Source: Paenibacillus durus ATCC 35681 (GTDB taxonomy: Bacteria; Bacillota; Bacilli; Paenibacillales; Paenibacillaceae). From it: a stretch of 64,000 nucleotides of DNA. The notes under the pieces are model-generated. The model made no database searches. It was not told the DNA's origin and worked only from the letters and a program-made list of their open reading frames with translations. Below are positions 45,751 to 53,841 of this stretch, one piece after another; the stretch's first letter is position 1; every line of letters begins with the position of its first letter. Location: NCBI RefSeq assembly GCF_000993825.1, contig NZ_CP011114.1, positions 3,844,001 to 3,908,000 on the forward strand, given 5' to 3'. The position numbers were made by a program, and so were the translations under genes.

Positions 45751-46863
45751 TCATTCGGTCAACAGCATCTCGGTATCCTTGTTAAAAAACAGCGCCTTCT
45801 CCATATCTATTGCCATCGTTACCCGTTCGCCTTCTTCACGGAGGCATTGACTGCGTGCGATCAATAATTTGCCGCTGCGGATATCCATATGGTAGAAACG
45901 GTCAGACCCGACAAATTCGTTAAACATCGTGAAGCCGGTCATTAAAGAATGGGGATTCGCTTCGATAGCCGCCTCGTCAAAACTGATATGTTCCGCGCGA
46001 ATCCCCATCGTGATATCCCGGTTGATCAGCCGGCTTTTCCTAAGCCGGGCAGCCTGTCCCGCAGTTAAACGCAATGAACCGCGATTTGTACAAAAATCCA
46101 GATACCCGTCATTTTCTCTCAGTTTTCCCTCAATGAAATTCATTGGCAGATTGCCGATAAAGCTGGCGACAAACATATTAACCGGCCGCTCATAGATTCG
46201 TTCCGGCGTATCGACTTGTTGAATAACCCCTTTGTTCATGACGACAACCCGATCGCCCATCGTCATCGCTTCGATCTGATCATGCGTCACATAAATCGTC
46301 GTAACCCCGATCTTCTTATGAAGCCGGATAATTTCTGATCGCATTTGCACGCGAAGCTTTGCATCAAGATTGGATAGCGGCTCGTCCATCAGAAACACTT
46401 CCGGCGTGCGCACGATTGCGCGTCCAAGCGCAACTCTCTGTCTCTGTCCCCCGGAAAGATCGCTTGGCTTCCGGTCCAAAAAACTTTCAATTTCCAGCAC
46501 CCTCGCCGCCCGTTTAACAGAAAGGTCAATTTCATGTTTCGGAACTTTACGCACCCGAAGACCGAATGCAATGTTCTCATACACGGTCAGATTCGGATAG
46601 AGAGCATAATTTTGGAACACCATGGAAATATTCCGGTTTTTGGGGGGCTCATGGTTAACAAGCTTATCGCCAATATAAATTTCACCTTCGGAAATATCCT
46701 CAAGTCCCGCGAGCATGCGCAGCGTTGTCGATTTTCCGCATCCGGAGGGCCCTACAAATACGAGAAATTCCTGATCGTTCACGGCAAGATTAAAGTCGTT
46801 TACCACAACTTCTTTATACTTCCCATATCGTTTATAAACGTGATTAAACAGAATGCCAGCCAT
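45751..46863 (-). CDS. sugar ABC transporter ATP-binding protein (MsmK/UgpC type)
   Basis: A 370-residue ATPase with Walker A GPSGCGKST, signature LSGGQRQR, Walker B VFLMDEPLSNLD and a C-terminal TOBE regulatory domain (about residues 235-370). Such MsmK/UgpC proteins energise several sugar permeases, so it could serve both permease pairs here. GGAGGG lies 10 nt before the ATG. It is the first gene of the 12-kb cluster. It lacks the YHQ..G trehalose-type ending; the substrate is unknown. Confidence 0.92.
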   Translation of the reverse strand: MAGILFNHVYKRYGKYKEVVVNDFNLAVNDQEFLVFVGPSGCGKSTTLRMLAGLEDISEGEIYIGDKLVNHEPPKNRNISMVFQNYALYPNLTVYENIAFGLRVRKVPKHEIDLSVKRAARVLEIESFLDRKPSDLSGGQRQRVALGRAIVRTPEVFLMDEPLSNLDAKLRVQMRSEIIRLHKKIGVTTIYVTHDQIEAMTMGDRVVVMNKGVIQQVDTPERIYERPVNMFVASFIGNLPMNFIEGKLRENDGYLDFCTNRGSLRLTAGQAARLRKSRLINRDITMGIRAEHISFDEAAIEANPHSLMTGFTMFNEFVGSDRFYHMDIRSGKLLIARSQCLREEGERVTMAIDMEKALFFNKDTEMLLTE

Positions 46864-46933
46864 ACCGCCAAATCCCTCCGCAAACGCTCAATTCAATGTC
46901 CGAGCAGCTTGATTTGCTCCAGTATTGTTTCGC

Positions 46934-47191
46934 TATATAAAATGAACTTGAGATTTTCCCATTTGGGTATCGTTCGTAACTTCGAGGAATGTTTGGACTT
47001 CCGGCCGCTGTTGTTTCCAGATTTCTTGATAATTAACCGCTCTTCGCGGATGAAATCCGGAGACAGCCTATGCTTTCGAAGCGAGCTTTCCTCCGGAAAG
47101 CTTTCGGGCGGTCGCTATCGCTCCTACAGTTCCAAACTTCCCCTTCGTTACTCCTTACCCTGATGTCATTTTTTCAAGTTCATTTTATATA
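46934..47191. mobile_element. 258-bp MITE-like element with perfect 18-bp TIRs
   Basis: TATATAAAATGAACTTGA at 46934-46951 is exactly complementary to 47174-47191. The interior has no ribosome binding site or start-led gene, but holds smaller palindromes such as TTTCCTCCGGAAAG near 47090. The outermost TA could be a target duplication. One end recurs at 29155-29207. It lies between a two-component system and the ABC cluster. Confidence 0.75.
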
Positions 47192-47298
47192 ATGTAAAAA
47201 TAGCAAAGCTGGTGTGAATGTAGTGTGAATATTTTGGTTACCCCATTAATTTACTTGGTTATTACGGACACACATTCGTTCGGCAACGACTCAGATCG

Positions 47299-48675
47299 TC
47301 ATGATTTCCCCCTGTGTTTTCGTTCGATTCGCGGAATGGACACTACAAACGTCGAGCCTGCGCCAAACCTGCTGTTCACCTCAATGCTTCCCCCATGAGC
47401 GTCCACCAATGCTTTTACAATGCTTAGGCCTACTCCCAGACCGCCACTGCTGCGCGAGCGTGATTTATCTACCCGATAAAAGCGGTTAAATATGTACCCC
47501 AGATCCTCTTTCTTCATGCCGATCCCGTTATCCAAGCAATAAATGGTAATCGAATCGTCCGATGCGGTAATACCGATCTCAACCTTGCCGCCGGACGGCG
47601 AATATTTGAACGCATTCGAGATCAGATTGGACAACACCTGGATCATGCGATCCGGATCGGCTTCCACGATGCACGGCGCATGCAGCGGATGCAAAATAAA
47701 CGAAATGTCTTTTTCCTTGGCTATAAACAAAAAGCTTTCATACACATCATTCACGAGCTGTGAAAGATTAACCGGCCGCATATTTAATTGAAAGCGGGCC
47801 GCTTCGGCCTCTGACAATTTCTGCATATCGTTGACCATCCGGTACAGCCGGTCTATCTCGGCGTATATTTTATTGAAGTTCTCTTCGGATGCGGGGTAAA
47901 CTCCATCAATGAGCGCTTCCAATCTGGAGAGCACTGAAGTAAGCGGCGTCCGCAGTTCATGCGTCAAATCCTGCATGAGCTGTTTCCTCCATTCTTCCTG
48001 ACGGTTAAACTCAAGCACCAAATGATTGATCGTATGAACAAGCTGTGCAACCTCGGCGGGCCTCTTCGGCCCAACGATGACATCGCGGCTGCCTGAGACG
48101 ATGCTCTCCGCCGACCTGCTTACCGGTTTCAACGGTTTTGCCAGTTTACGCGCCAAATAATAGTTGAGCCCCAAAACAAGACAAAGGAAGATTGCGAACA
48201 AAAAGTTATTTCTCCGCTTCATGTTTCGTTGAAGCTCGCTAAGAAAGGGGAGCGCGGTATTCCGGCTTAAGTCATAATACGCATGCAGGTTTCCGGTCAG
48301 CTGCCCATTGACATACATGGGGATCTGCACGGCAAAAGGCTCGGCGAATGGTTCCCCTGATTGAAAAGAGTCGAACCATAACGTTTCACCATCCGGAGAA
48401 AAATAACGCACTTCGGCTGAAAACTGCCGCGCGCTTGCCGCAATCCTTTCGGCTTGCAGGTCCGAGAGCGGTTCTTCCGTCAATTTGTCGCGTATCGTAA
48501 ATGCCAGCTTATAGCTCTGATCTTCCAGGTACTGTTTTTTGTACTGGGCCAGAGATGAATCGGAAATAGACAACACGGTAAAATAAAACACGATGAAGAG
48601 AATCATAGCCAGACAGGAAAAGGCCGCAAACAAAACAAATTCTGTTTTGCTTACGAACCTTTGTTTTGCAATCAT
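47299..48675 (-). CDS. sensor histidine kinase
   Basis: A 458-residue membrane kinase. Helix 1 (about 12-36) and helix 2 (157-175) enclose an extracellular sensing domain of 120 residues; a HAMP linker, HisKA with His239 in QDLTHELRTPLTS, and HATPase with N (NLISNAFKYSP), G1 (DNGIGM) and G2 (GGLGVGLSIV) boxes follow. The ATG overlaps the response-regulator stop (ATGA). It is on the same strand as the ABC cluster, so it may control it, although the TIR element lies between. The signal is unknown. Confidence 0.92.
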   Translation of the reverse strand: MIAKQRFVSKTEFVLFAAFSCLAMILFIVFYFTVLSISDSSLAQYKKQYLEDQSYKLAFTIRDKLTEEPLSDLQAERIAASARQFSAEVRYFSPDGETLWFDSFQSGEPFAEPFAVQIPMYVNGQLTGNLHAYYDLSRNTALPFLSELQRNMKRRNNFLFAIFLCLVLGLNYYLARKLAKPLKPVSRSAESIVSGSRDVIVGPKRPAEVAQLVHTINHLVLEFNRQEEWRKQLMQDLTHELRTPLTSVLSRLEALIDGVYPASEENFNKIYAEIDRLYRMVNDMQKLSEAEAARFQLNMRPVNLSQLVNDVYESFLFIAKEKDISFILHPLHAPCIVEADPDRMIQVLSNLISNAFKYSPSGGKVEIGITASDDSITIYCLDNGIGMKKEDLGYIFNRFYRVDKSRSRSSGGLGVGLSIVKALVDAHGGSIEVNSRFGAGSTFVVSIPRIERKHRGKS

Positions 48676-49373
48676 ATCTCATCATCCGGCCGCAAATTGA
48701 ATTTATAGCCGGCGCCTATTTTCGTTACGATATACACAGGGTTCTTCGGATCTTCCTCGATCTTTCTTCTTATGTTCTTGATATGCGCATCCGTCGCACG
48801 TCCGTCCCCGATTGACCGGTACCCCATCACTTCATACGATAAGTCGTGCCTGCTGTAAATTTTACCGGATTTCTTTACGAGAATGCTGAGCATCTTGAAC
48901 TCCGTAAGGGTCAGGTTGACCGAATTTCCATTAATGAACACTTCCATCGTGTCGAAGTTGATGACAAACTTGCGGTTATTGAATGACATCAAATTGGAGG
49001 TGCCGGCCGTAATCATTCTCATTCTCCTGTTAAAGGCATGGATGCGGGCGATCACTTCTTTCATGCGAAACGGCTTCGTGATGTATTCATCCGCCCCCAG
49101 ATTGAGCCCGTTGATCGTGTCGCTTTCAAATGCTTTGGAGGTAAGCATAAACAAAGGCACGTTAGAAATTTGCCGCGTACGACGGCACACTTCTTCACCG
49201 GGCAATCCGGGAATCATCAAATCGAGAATAATCAGATCCAGCTTATGCGTCTGAACAAGCCTTAACGCTTCAAGCCCGTTTGATAACGTGTAAACCGTCC
49301 ATCCCTCTTTAACCAAATAGGATTTCAGGACCTCTCGGATAGACTCTTCGTCTTCAACAATTAATATATTCAT
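48672..49373 (-). CDS. OmpR-family response regulator
   Basis: A 233-residue regulator. The receiver has acidic residues EDEE, phospho-acceptor Asp in LIILDLMIPG and Lys in YITKPFR; the C-terminal winged helix (SVNLTLTEFKMLSILVKKSG; RATDAHIKNIRRKIEEDP) is OmpR/PhoB type. It is translationally coupled to the kinase. GAGGTG lies 10 nt before the ATG. The 370-nt upstream gap is AT-rich and probably carries its promoter, but no single good match stands out. Confidence 0.93.
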   Translation of the reverse strand: MNILIVEDEESIREVLKSYLVKEGWTVYTLSNGLEALRLVQTHKLDLIILDLMIPGLPGEEVCRRTRQISNVPLFMLTSKAFESDTINGLNLGADEYITKPFRMKEVIARIHAFNRRMRMITAGTSNLMSFNNRKFVINFDTMEVFINGNSVNLTLTEFKMLSILVKKSGKIYSRHDLSYEVMGYRSIGDGRATDAHIKNIRRKIEEDPKNPVYIVTKIGAGYKFNLRPDDEI

Positions 49374-49744
49374 CGCTGCATTTCACCTCATTTCTTACCT
49401 GCTTCTTGCAAGCAACGCAAAAAATTGTTACCGCAAAAGAAATGAAACACCGGACATGCGGAAAGTAACGTTGCGCAATTTCGAATATTTGGAACGGGGG
49501 GAGGTGGGGGGCAATATAGGGGATACAAGCGAGTGGCCGCCCATATCAATATTTATTGAAAAGTACGGATATAATATATGATAAATCCAATATAAATACT
49601 AGGTTTATTAGATTAAAATGACCTTAACATGACATCGGATTAATTGTCAATCCTAATTATCGAGCCAAATATGAGGGAATGGCCTTGGGTTTTGCTTCCA
49701 TGACCATTCCTCTTTTCGCGGCGGTTCGCCCGCTCCGGGCAGCT
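49374..49744. other. 371-bp intergenic region without a convincing gene
   Basis: AT-rich between 49530 and 49680, with many A/T runs. The part nearest kdpE contains a 33-nt near-copy of the esterase translation start (49696-49728), followed on the minus strand by only 14 codons. Nothing else is recognised. Confidence 0.6.
49696..49728 (-). repeat. near-identical copy of the esterase ribosome-binding/start region
   Basis: These 33 bases equal 29972-30004 with one mismatch. On the minus strand they read GAACCGCCGCGAAAAGAGGA and then ATGGTCATGGAA. After the ATG the two loci no longer resemble each other. Confidence 0.75.
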
Positions 49745-50446
49745 TCACAGATGATCGCCGTCCTTCATCCGGTATCCCACGCCCACCTCCGTGACGATGT
49801 ATTTAGGCTCCGCCGGATTGGCTTCAATCTTTCTGCGGATATTGGCCATATTCACCCTCAGCGTCTGATTCTCGTTCGTATAAGGCCCCCATATTTCCCG
49901 AATCAGAAAATCATGGGTCAGCACCTTCCCGGCATGCCTTGCGAGTAGCGTAATAATCTTATATTCGATTGGCGTAAAATGAATCTCCCGGCCCTCGACG
50001 GTTACCGTTCGTTTCTCGTAATCAATCGACATCTGGCCGATGCTGATCTTCTCCTGCGCCGGGCTGCCCTCGCCCTGCCGGTTATGGCGGATGGCGGTCC
50101 GGATACGGGCGAGCAGCTCCGAAGTGCCAAAAGGCTTTGTAATATAATCGTCCGCGCCAAGATCGAGCGCCTCCACCTTCTCCCGCTCATGACCGCGCGC
50201 CGAGACGACGACGATGGGCATGCTGCTCCACTCACGGACCCGCCGCAGCACCTCAATGCCGTCGATATCCGGCAAGCCGAGATCGAGCAGCATGAGATCG
50301 GGATGATGCGAGGCTGCCAAGGAGACGGCTTCCTCCCCTTTATCCGTCCGGAGTACGGCATAGTCGTTCGAGTTCAATACGGTCGAAATATAGGTGCTGA
50401 TTCCCGCCTCATCCTCGACGACCAGAATCAGGATTTTTCCATTCAT
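49745..50446 (-). CDS. kdpE: KdpE response regulator
   Basis: A 233-residue OmpR-type regulator: phospho-acceptor Asp in LMLLDLGLPDIDG, Lys in YITKPFGTSELLAR, and winged helix IHFTPIEYKIITLLARHAGK...RVNMANIRRKIE. It activates the kdp operon when potassium is low or osmolarity high. ATG 50446 (GGAGG upstream) lies inside the kdpD 3' end, overlapping it by 38 nt, so the two are coupled. Confidence 0.93.
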   Translation of the reverse strand: MNGKILILVVEDEAGISTYISTVLNSNDYAVLRTDKGEEAVSLAASHHPDLMLLDLGLPDIDGIEVLRRVREWSSMPIVVVSARGHEREKVEALDLGADDYITKPFGTSELLARIRTAIRHNRQGEGSPAQEKISIGQMSIDYEKRTVTVEGREIHFTPIEYKIITLLARHAGKVLTHDFLIREIWGPYTNENQTLRVNMANIRRKIEANPAEPKYIVTEVGVGYRMKDGDHL

Positions 50447-53141
50447 CGGATACCTCCTCCAGCGGCAGTATGACGCGGAACACCGCTCCGCCGCTTCGTT
50501 TGTTCTCTGCCTCCAGTTTACCCCGGTGGGCTTTAACGATGGACATACAGATGGACAGGCCGATTCCCATTCCCCGCGAGGAATCAGGGCTTCTGCCGCC
50601 GGATGCGGCATAGCTGTCGAACAGATGTGGCAGCTCCCGCTCGTCGATGCCCTCCCCGTTGTCGCTCACCTCCAGCACCGCGTTATTGCCTTTTCTCATT
50701 AAGGTGACCTCGACCAGCGTATTCTCCCCGGAATGCTTGATCGCATTCTCCACAAGATTGATAATAACCTGCTCGATCAGCGTGCCGTCCATCGGCACCA
50801 TCAGCAGCTCATCGGGCACCTTGACGTTAATGTTCCGGTCCTTGAACCGGCTTCGGATTCGGCTGATGGCCTCAGCGACAATTTCCTCCGCTGCTTCCGC
50901 CGTTTTGCTGACATCGACGCTGCCTTCCTTGATCCGCGTGACCGAAAGCAAATTTTCCACCATTCGGATCAGCCACTGGGAATCTTCCTTAATATGCTGA
51001 AGAAGCTGCCCTTTGACCTCCTGGTTCAATGCATCGCCGCTCTCCAGCATCGCCGAGCTTGCCCCAAGTATGCCCGTCAGCGGTGTACGCAGGTCATGCG
51101 AGATCGCCCGCAGCAGATTACTGCGCATTTTTTCCTTCTCGGAGTCAAGCAGGATGCGGCGCTGTTCGTCGGACAGGCGCTGCCGCTCGAGTGCCATCGC
51201 CACCTGAGAGGCGATCATCCGCAAGAATGACCGTTGGCCGGGTCCCAGCAAAGCCCCACCAAAGCAGGAGATGCCGATGACGCCCAGCACGCGGCTCTGG
51301 GAAATGACCGGCATATAAAATCCGCCTGCGCCCTGCAGCGTATCCGTTCCCGCTCCGGCGCGCTTCTGGTTGGCGAACACCCAATGAGCCACCGCCGCCT
51401 CCTCGGAGGTTTGCAGGAGGGAAGCATCCTCGCCTTCTACCGCCAGCAGGCTTCCTGCCTTTCCGTCCGCCGGATCGCTCGTATAAAAAATAACGGAACG
51501 GCCAAACAGCTTAACGATATAGCTGCTTGTCAGCGTAACGATCTGCTCCAACTCGCGGGTAATCAGCAGCTTTTTATTGATTTCGTACAGCACCTCGGTC
51601 CGCCGCTCCCGCTCCACCGCCACGCGCGTCTGCATCCGGTTGCGAACCGTCAACGCGCTGGTTGTCAGGGCCACGACGAGCATTATCGCGAATGTCAGCG
51701 GATACCCCGCTTGAACCGCCGAGAATGAAAAATACGGATAAGTGAACAGAAAGTTGAACATTAAGACGCTGAGCACGGAAGCGGCCACGCCGTAGGCATA
51801 GCCGGTCGTGATCCGCGAGATAATCAGCACCGATAAAATATAGACCATGATAATATTCTGGTCGCCGACATCAATCCTGTGCAGCCCGAAAGAACAAAGG
51901 GTAGCCGCGGCCAGAATGCCCAGCGCCTTCAGCGTGTCAGCCCGGGAAAAATACAAGCGGTCGGCTGGCAAGCGGACTTTCGGCTTTCGGTACGGCTTCA
52001 GCGCGGCGCTGTCGGGAATGATATGAATTTCCGTCTGAGGCAGCCTCGACAGCAGCTTATCCTCCAGGGCCATCTCAAACCGGCGGCCGAAGCGCTTCTT
52101 GGTCCGGCTCTTACCAATGACGATATTCGTAATATCCGACAGCTTGGCGTATTCCGTTATGGAGGAAGCCACATCGTATCCGCTCAACGTAACAACCTCG
52201 GCGCCAAGCCGCTCCGCAAGCTCCATATTATCGCGGATGCTCTTATCCGGGAAGCCGCCCCCTTGTTCGGTGTCCGCGCGTTCCACATAGACCGCCGTCC
52301 ATGGGGCGTGAAACGCTTCGGCCGTACGGGCCGTCCACCGGATACACTTGGCGGAGGTTGGCGACGGGCTGATGCAGACCAGCCATTTGATGCCCGCAGA
52401 CTTCCCGGGAGTCCGGCGCTCGGACAAATTGTCGTGGCTGATCCGGTCCGCCGCCTTCCTCATTGCGATTTCACGCAGCAGTCTAAGATTGCTATTGGTG
52501 AAAAAATGATCCATCGCCGCCGCCGCACGCTCGGGGCGATAGATTTTACCCTCGGTAAAGCGTTTGAGCAGCTCATCCGGGTCGATATCGATCAGCTTGA
52601 CCTTGTCCGCGCCGTCAAACACATAATCGGGAATCGTCTCCCGCACAACGATCTTTGTAATTCCCTGGACCACATCGTTCAAGCTCTCGATATGCTGGAC
52701 GTTAACCGTTGTATATACGTCGATTCCCGCCTGAAGCAGCTCCTCAATATCCTGGTAGCGCTTCTTGTTCCGCACGCCGTCCGCATTGGAATGCGCAAGC
52801 TCGTCAACGAGGATAAGCTCCGGCTTACGCTCCAGCGCCTGATCCAGATCGAACTCGCGCAGACGGATATGCTTATGTTCCACGACTTTGGGGGGCAGCG
52901 TCGGGAGCCCTTCGAGCAACTGCAGCGTTTCCGGGCGGGTATGGGGCTCAACATATCCGACCAGCACGTCGACCCCGCGCTGCAATTGCTCCCTGGCATC
53001 GTCCAGCATGGCGTACGTCTTCCCGACACCGGCGGCATAACCGAAGAAGATTTTGAGCTTGCCGGTCCTTGTGCCCGGCTCGGAAGGCATATCCTTCAAC
53101 AGTTCATCGGGGTCCGGGCGTTCGTCCTGATAAGATAACAT
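50409..53141 (-). CDS. kdpD: KdpD sensor histidine kinase
   Basis: A 910-residue protein in the full KdpD architecture: an N-terminal KdpD domain with a P-loop (GYAAGVGKTYAML) and LVDELAHSN, a universal-stress-protein domain (about 250-375), four close membrane helices (DUF4118, about 395-500), a GAF domain, then HisKA (ISHDLRTPLTGIL) and HATPase (NLVENAIKHSG; GMGIGLSICMSIV). It senses potassium and, in Firmicutes relatives, binds c-di-AMP through the USP domain. It is downstream of kdpC across a hairpin. Confidence 0.95.
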   Translation of the reverse strand: MLSYQDERPDPDELLKDMPSEPGTRTGKLKIFFGYAAGVGKTYAMLDDAREQLQRGVDVLVGYVEPHTRPETLQLLEGLPTLPPKVVEHKHIRLREFDLDQALERKPELILVDELAHSNADGVRNKKRYQDIEELLQAGIDVYTTVNVQHIESLNDVVQGITKIVVRETIPDYVFDGADKVKLIDIDPDELLKRFTEGKIYRPERAAAAMDHFFTNSNLRLLREIAMRKAADRISHDNLSERRTPGKSAGIKWLVCISPSPTSAKCIRWTARTAEAFHAPWTAVYVERADTEQGGGFPDKSIRDNMELAERLGAEVVTLSGYDVASSITEYAKLSDITNIVIGKSRTKKRFGRRFEMALEDKLLSRLPQTEIHIIPDSAALKPYRKPKVRLPADRLYFSRADTLKALGILAAATLCSFGLHRIDVGDQNIIMVYILSVLIISRITTGYAYGVAASVLSVLMFNFLFTYPYFSFSAVQAGYPLTFAIMLVVALTTSALTVRNRMQTRVAVERERRTEVLYEINKKLLITRELEQIVTLTSSYIVKLFGRSVIFYTSDPADGKAGSLLAVEGEDASLLQTSEEAAVAHWVFANQKRAGAGTDTLQGAGGFYMPVISQSRVLGVIGISCFGGALLGPGQRSFLRMIASQVAMALERQRLSDEQRRILLDSEKEKMRSNLLRAISHDLRTPLTGILGASSAMLESGDALNQEVKGQLLQHIKEDSQWLIRMVENLLSVTRIKEGSVDVSKTAEAAEEIVAEAISRIRSRFKDRNINVKVPDELLMVPMDGTLIEQVIINLVENAIKHSGENTLVEVTLMRKGNNAVLEVSDNGEGIDERELPHLFDSYAASGGRSPDSSRGMGIGLSICMSIVKAHRGKLEAENKRSGGAVFRVILPLEEVSDEWKNPDSGRRG

Positions 53142-53171
53142 GGTACACCGCCTTTAGAAGAAACGGCTGCG

Positions 53172-53192
53172 CCGTCCTCTAAAAGAGGACGG
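53172..53192. terminator. perfect hairpin between kdpC and kdpD
   Basis: CCGTCCTCT and AGAGGACGG pair perfectly around AAA, 31 nt before kdpD. The lack of a T-run suggests an mRNA processing or stabilising structure, or partial attenuation, setting lower kdpDE levels than kdpFABC. Confidence 0.45.
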
Positions 53193-53269
53193 CATACGGA
53201 TAGAGGCCTTCACCGTTTCCCGCAGATTTTAGAAGAGCCGCAGGCTTTAAGCTGCCCTCGTCAATCAGA

Positions 53270-53830
53270 TCAGAGCAGACCGTCCAGCGCCAGATTAACC
53301 TTCAGCACATTTACCGCCGGTTCGCCAAAGACGCCGAGAAAGCGGGCCGTTGTATACTTGTCGATCATTTCATTCACCGTCTTCACGGGGATGCCTCTTG
53401 CCCGGGCGATGCGGGCGGCCTGATACTTAGCGGCTGCCGGCGACAGGTTGGGATCGACGCCGCTGCCGGACGCGGTCACAAGTTCGGCGGGAATATCCTG
53501 CTTATTCACCGGGTCGAGACTGCCCCACCAGGCCGCTCTCTCCCGAACCTTGCCCTGCTGCTCGCCGCTTGTCGGCGACAGGTTGCTGACGCCCATCGGT
53601 CTGCCGATTAAATACCGGACTTCCGTGAAGGGCTGACCGATCAGCGCCGAGCCCAACGTACGGGAGGCGCCGTCTTTTAATTTTACCGTGATCAGACTGC
53701 CGTTCGCCTGGCTTGGCATAAGCGACTGAGACAAAGCCGTAATGACTCCAGGATAAATTATACCGCATAGCACGGTCATAACAATGAAGCTTAACAGGGC
53801 GGGACGCAATATTTTGAAGCTGCGTTTCAT
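53270..53830 (-). CDS. kdpC: potassium-transporting ATPase KdpC subunit
   Basis: A 186-residue subunit with one N-terminal helix (LLSFIVMTVLCGIIYPGVITAL) and the conserved outer domain with IGRPMGVSNLSP, DIPAELVTASGSGVDPNLSP and VNVLKVNLALD. It stabilises the KdpFABC complex. ATG 53830 was chosen since GAGGTG lies 7 nt upstream; an ATG two codons earlier is too close to it. Confidence 0.95.
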   Translation of the reverse strand: MKRSFKILRPALLSFIVMTVLCGIIYPGVITALSQSLMPSQANGSLITVKLKDGASRTLGSALIGQPFTEVRYLIGRPMGVSNLSPTSGEQQGKVRERAAWWGSLDPVNKQDIPAELVTASGSGVDPNLSPAAAKYQAARIARARGIPVKTVNEMIDKYTTARFLGVFGEPAVNVLKVNLALDGLL

Positions 53831-53841
53831 ATTCATTCACC

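Noticed and set aside
46534..47163. A 209-codon plus-strand frame crossing the ABC ATPase gene and the TIR element.
   Set aside because: It is antisense to a conserved ATPase for half its length and then enters the inverted-repeat element; no ribosome binding site.
51879..53138. A 419-codon plus-strand frame antisense to kdpD.
   Set aside because: The Arg/Gln-rich composition is that of a shadow of a GC-rich gene; kdpD has clear domains in the opposite frame.
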